Below, in pieces: positions 23,044-23,110 of a stretch of 23,110 nucleotides of DNA. How positions within the stretch are numbered: the stretch's first letter is position 1; each line of letters opens with the position of its first letter. The position numbers and the translations under genes are program-made. The DNA is from an uncultured Alistipes sp. (GTDB taxonomy: Bacteria; Bacteroidota; Bacteroidia; Bacteroidales; Rikenellaceae). The notes below the pieces were generated by a model. That model saw nothing but the letters and a program-made list of their open reading frames with translations, was not told the DNA's origin and made no database searches. The stretch spans positions 1 to 23,110 of the forward strand of contig CALBQR010000064.1 in the NCBI GenBank assembly GCA_937899895.1. The letters run 5' to 3'.

Positions 23044-23110
23044 TGACACCAACAGGACTCAAACCTGTAACCTTCTGATCCGTAGTCAGATGCTCTATTC
23101 AATTAAGCTA
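23044..23110 (-). tRNA. tRNA-Arg (anticodon ACG), 5' acceptor strand beyond the window
   Basis: The minus strand starts at tRNA position 8, so the first seven bases lie outside. The D stem GCTT/GAGC, anticodon stem TCTGA/TCAGA with loop CTACGGA (anticodon ACG, reading CGU-family Arg codons after A-to-I editing), T stem ACAGG/CCTGT, 3' acceptor TGGTGTC and discriminator A are all visible. CCA is not encoded. The D loop has A at position 19 where G is usual, and the T loop reads TTTGAGT, with U at 56 where C is usual. Confidence 0.93.

Noticed and set aside
22908..23102. A 64-codon minus-strand frame containing GYRFESCWCH
   Set aside because: This is the well-known spurious translation of a tRNA 3' half and the terminator.
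1..23110. CRISPR array or phage region
   Set aside because: I found no regularly spaced repeats of CRISPR size, no Cas genes and no phage structural genes on either strand.

Overview
The window looks like chromosomal DNA of a Bacteroidales bacterium, most likely an Alistipes/Rikenellaceae-like gut member. This rests on four things: moderately GC-rich coding DNA (just over half G+C in the lines I counted); lipoproteins and beta-barrel proteins of Bacteroidetes type (Omp28-related, DUF6029-like, plug/TonB fragments); near absence of Shine-Dalgarno sequences; and repeated Bacteroidetes-type -7 promoter elements, TAnnTTTG. The genus is an inference. The left edge cuts a FAD-dependent oxidoreductase gene and the right edge cuts a tRNA-Arg gene.

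Layout. 1-1643 (+): the end of a FAD oxidoreductase with an SLH-like tail, coupled by a TAATG overlap to an SGNH/CE2-type esterase lipoprotein. A shared terminator follows. 1779-4298 (-): a four-gene unit encoding a HAD phosphatase, the RdgB house-cleaning pyrophosphatase, an unknown secreted protein and a small plug-plus-TonB-like protein. Back-to-back -7 elements divide it from 4396-6115 (+), which encodes a nitroreductase, an Hsp15-type S4 protein and a short-chain dehydrogenase. 6216-9910 (-): a TlpA thioredoxin, a DUF6029-like barrel protein and an Omp28-like thioredoxin-fold lipoprotein, which together look like an envelope redox/export module. 10007-12979 (-): a 990-residue lipoprotein of unknown function. 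A gene-poor AT-rich stretch of about 520 bases follows. 13593-14069 (-) is msrC and 14144-17374 (-) is carB, whose leader carries a 9-codon uORF and two hairpins. 17557-18129 (-) is an unknown helical protein. 18198-19907 (-) is an AT-rich, membrane-anchored Mrr-type nuclease gene. 20012-21826 (-) is an ABC exporter. 22044-22973 (+) is an unknown secreted protein, followed by a two-way terminator and the tRNA.

Most of the window is housekeeping or envelope biology. The clearest accessory element is the Mrr-like gene. Its AT-rich DNA is bounded by a perfect 16-bp direct repeat that also contains a -7 promoter element, so the gene looks like a single-gene defence cassette inserted into a promoter. 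Other points worth attention are the carB leader (a uORF stop codon next to a 10-bp hairpin, with a possible alternative pairing), the redox/barrel operon, and a compensatory change of the tRNA 19-56 tertiary pair to A-U.
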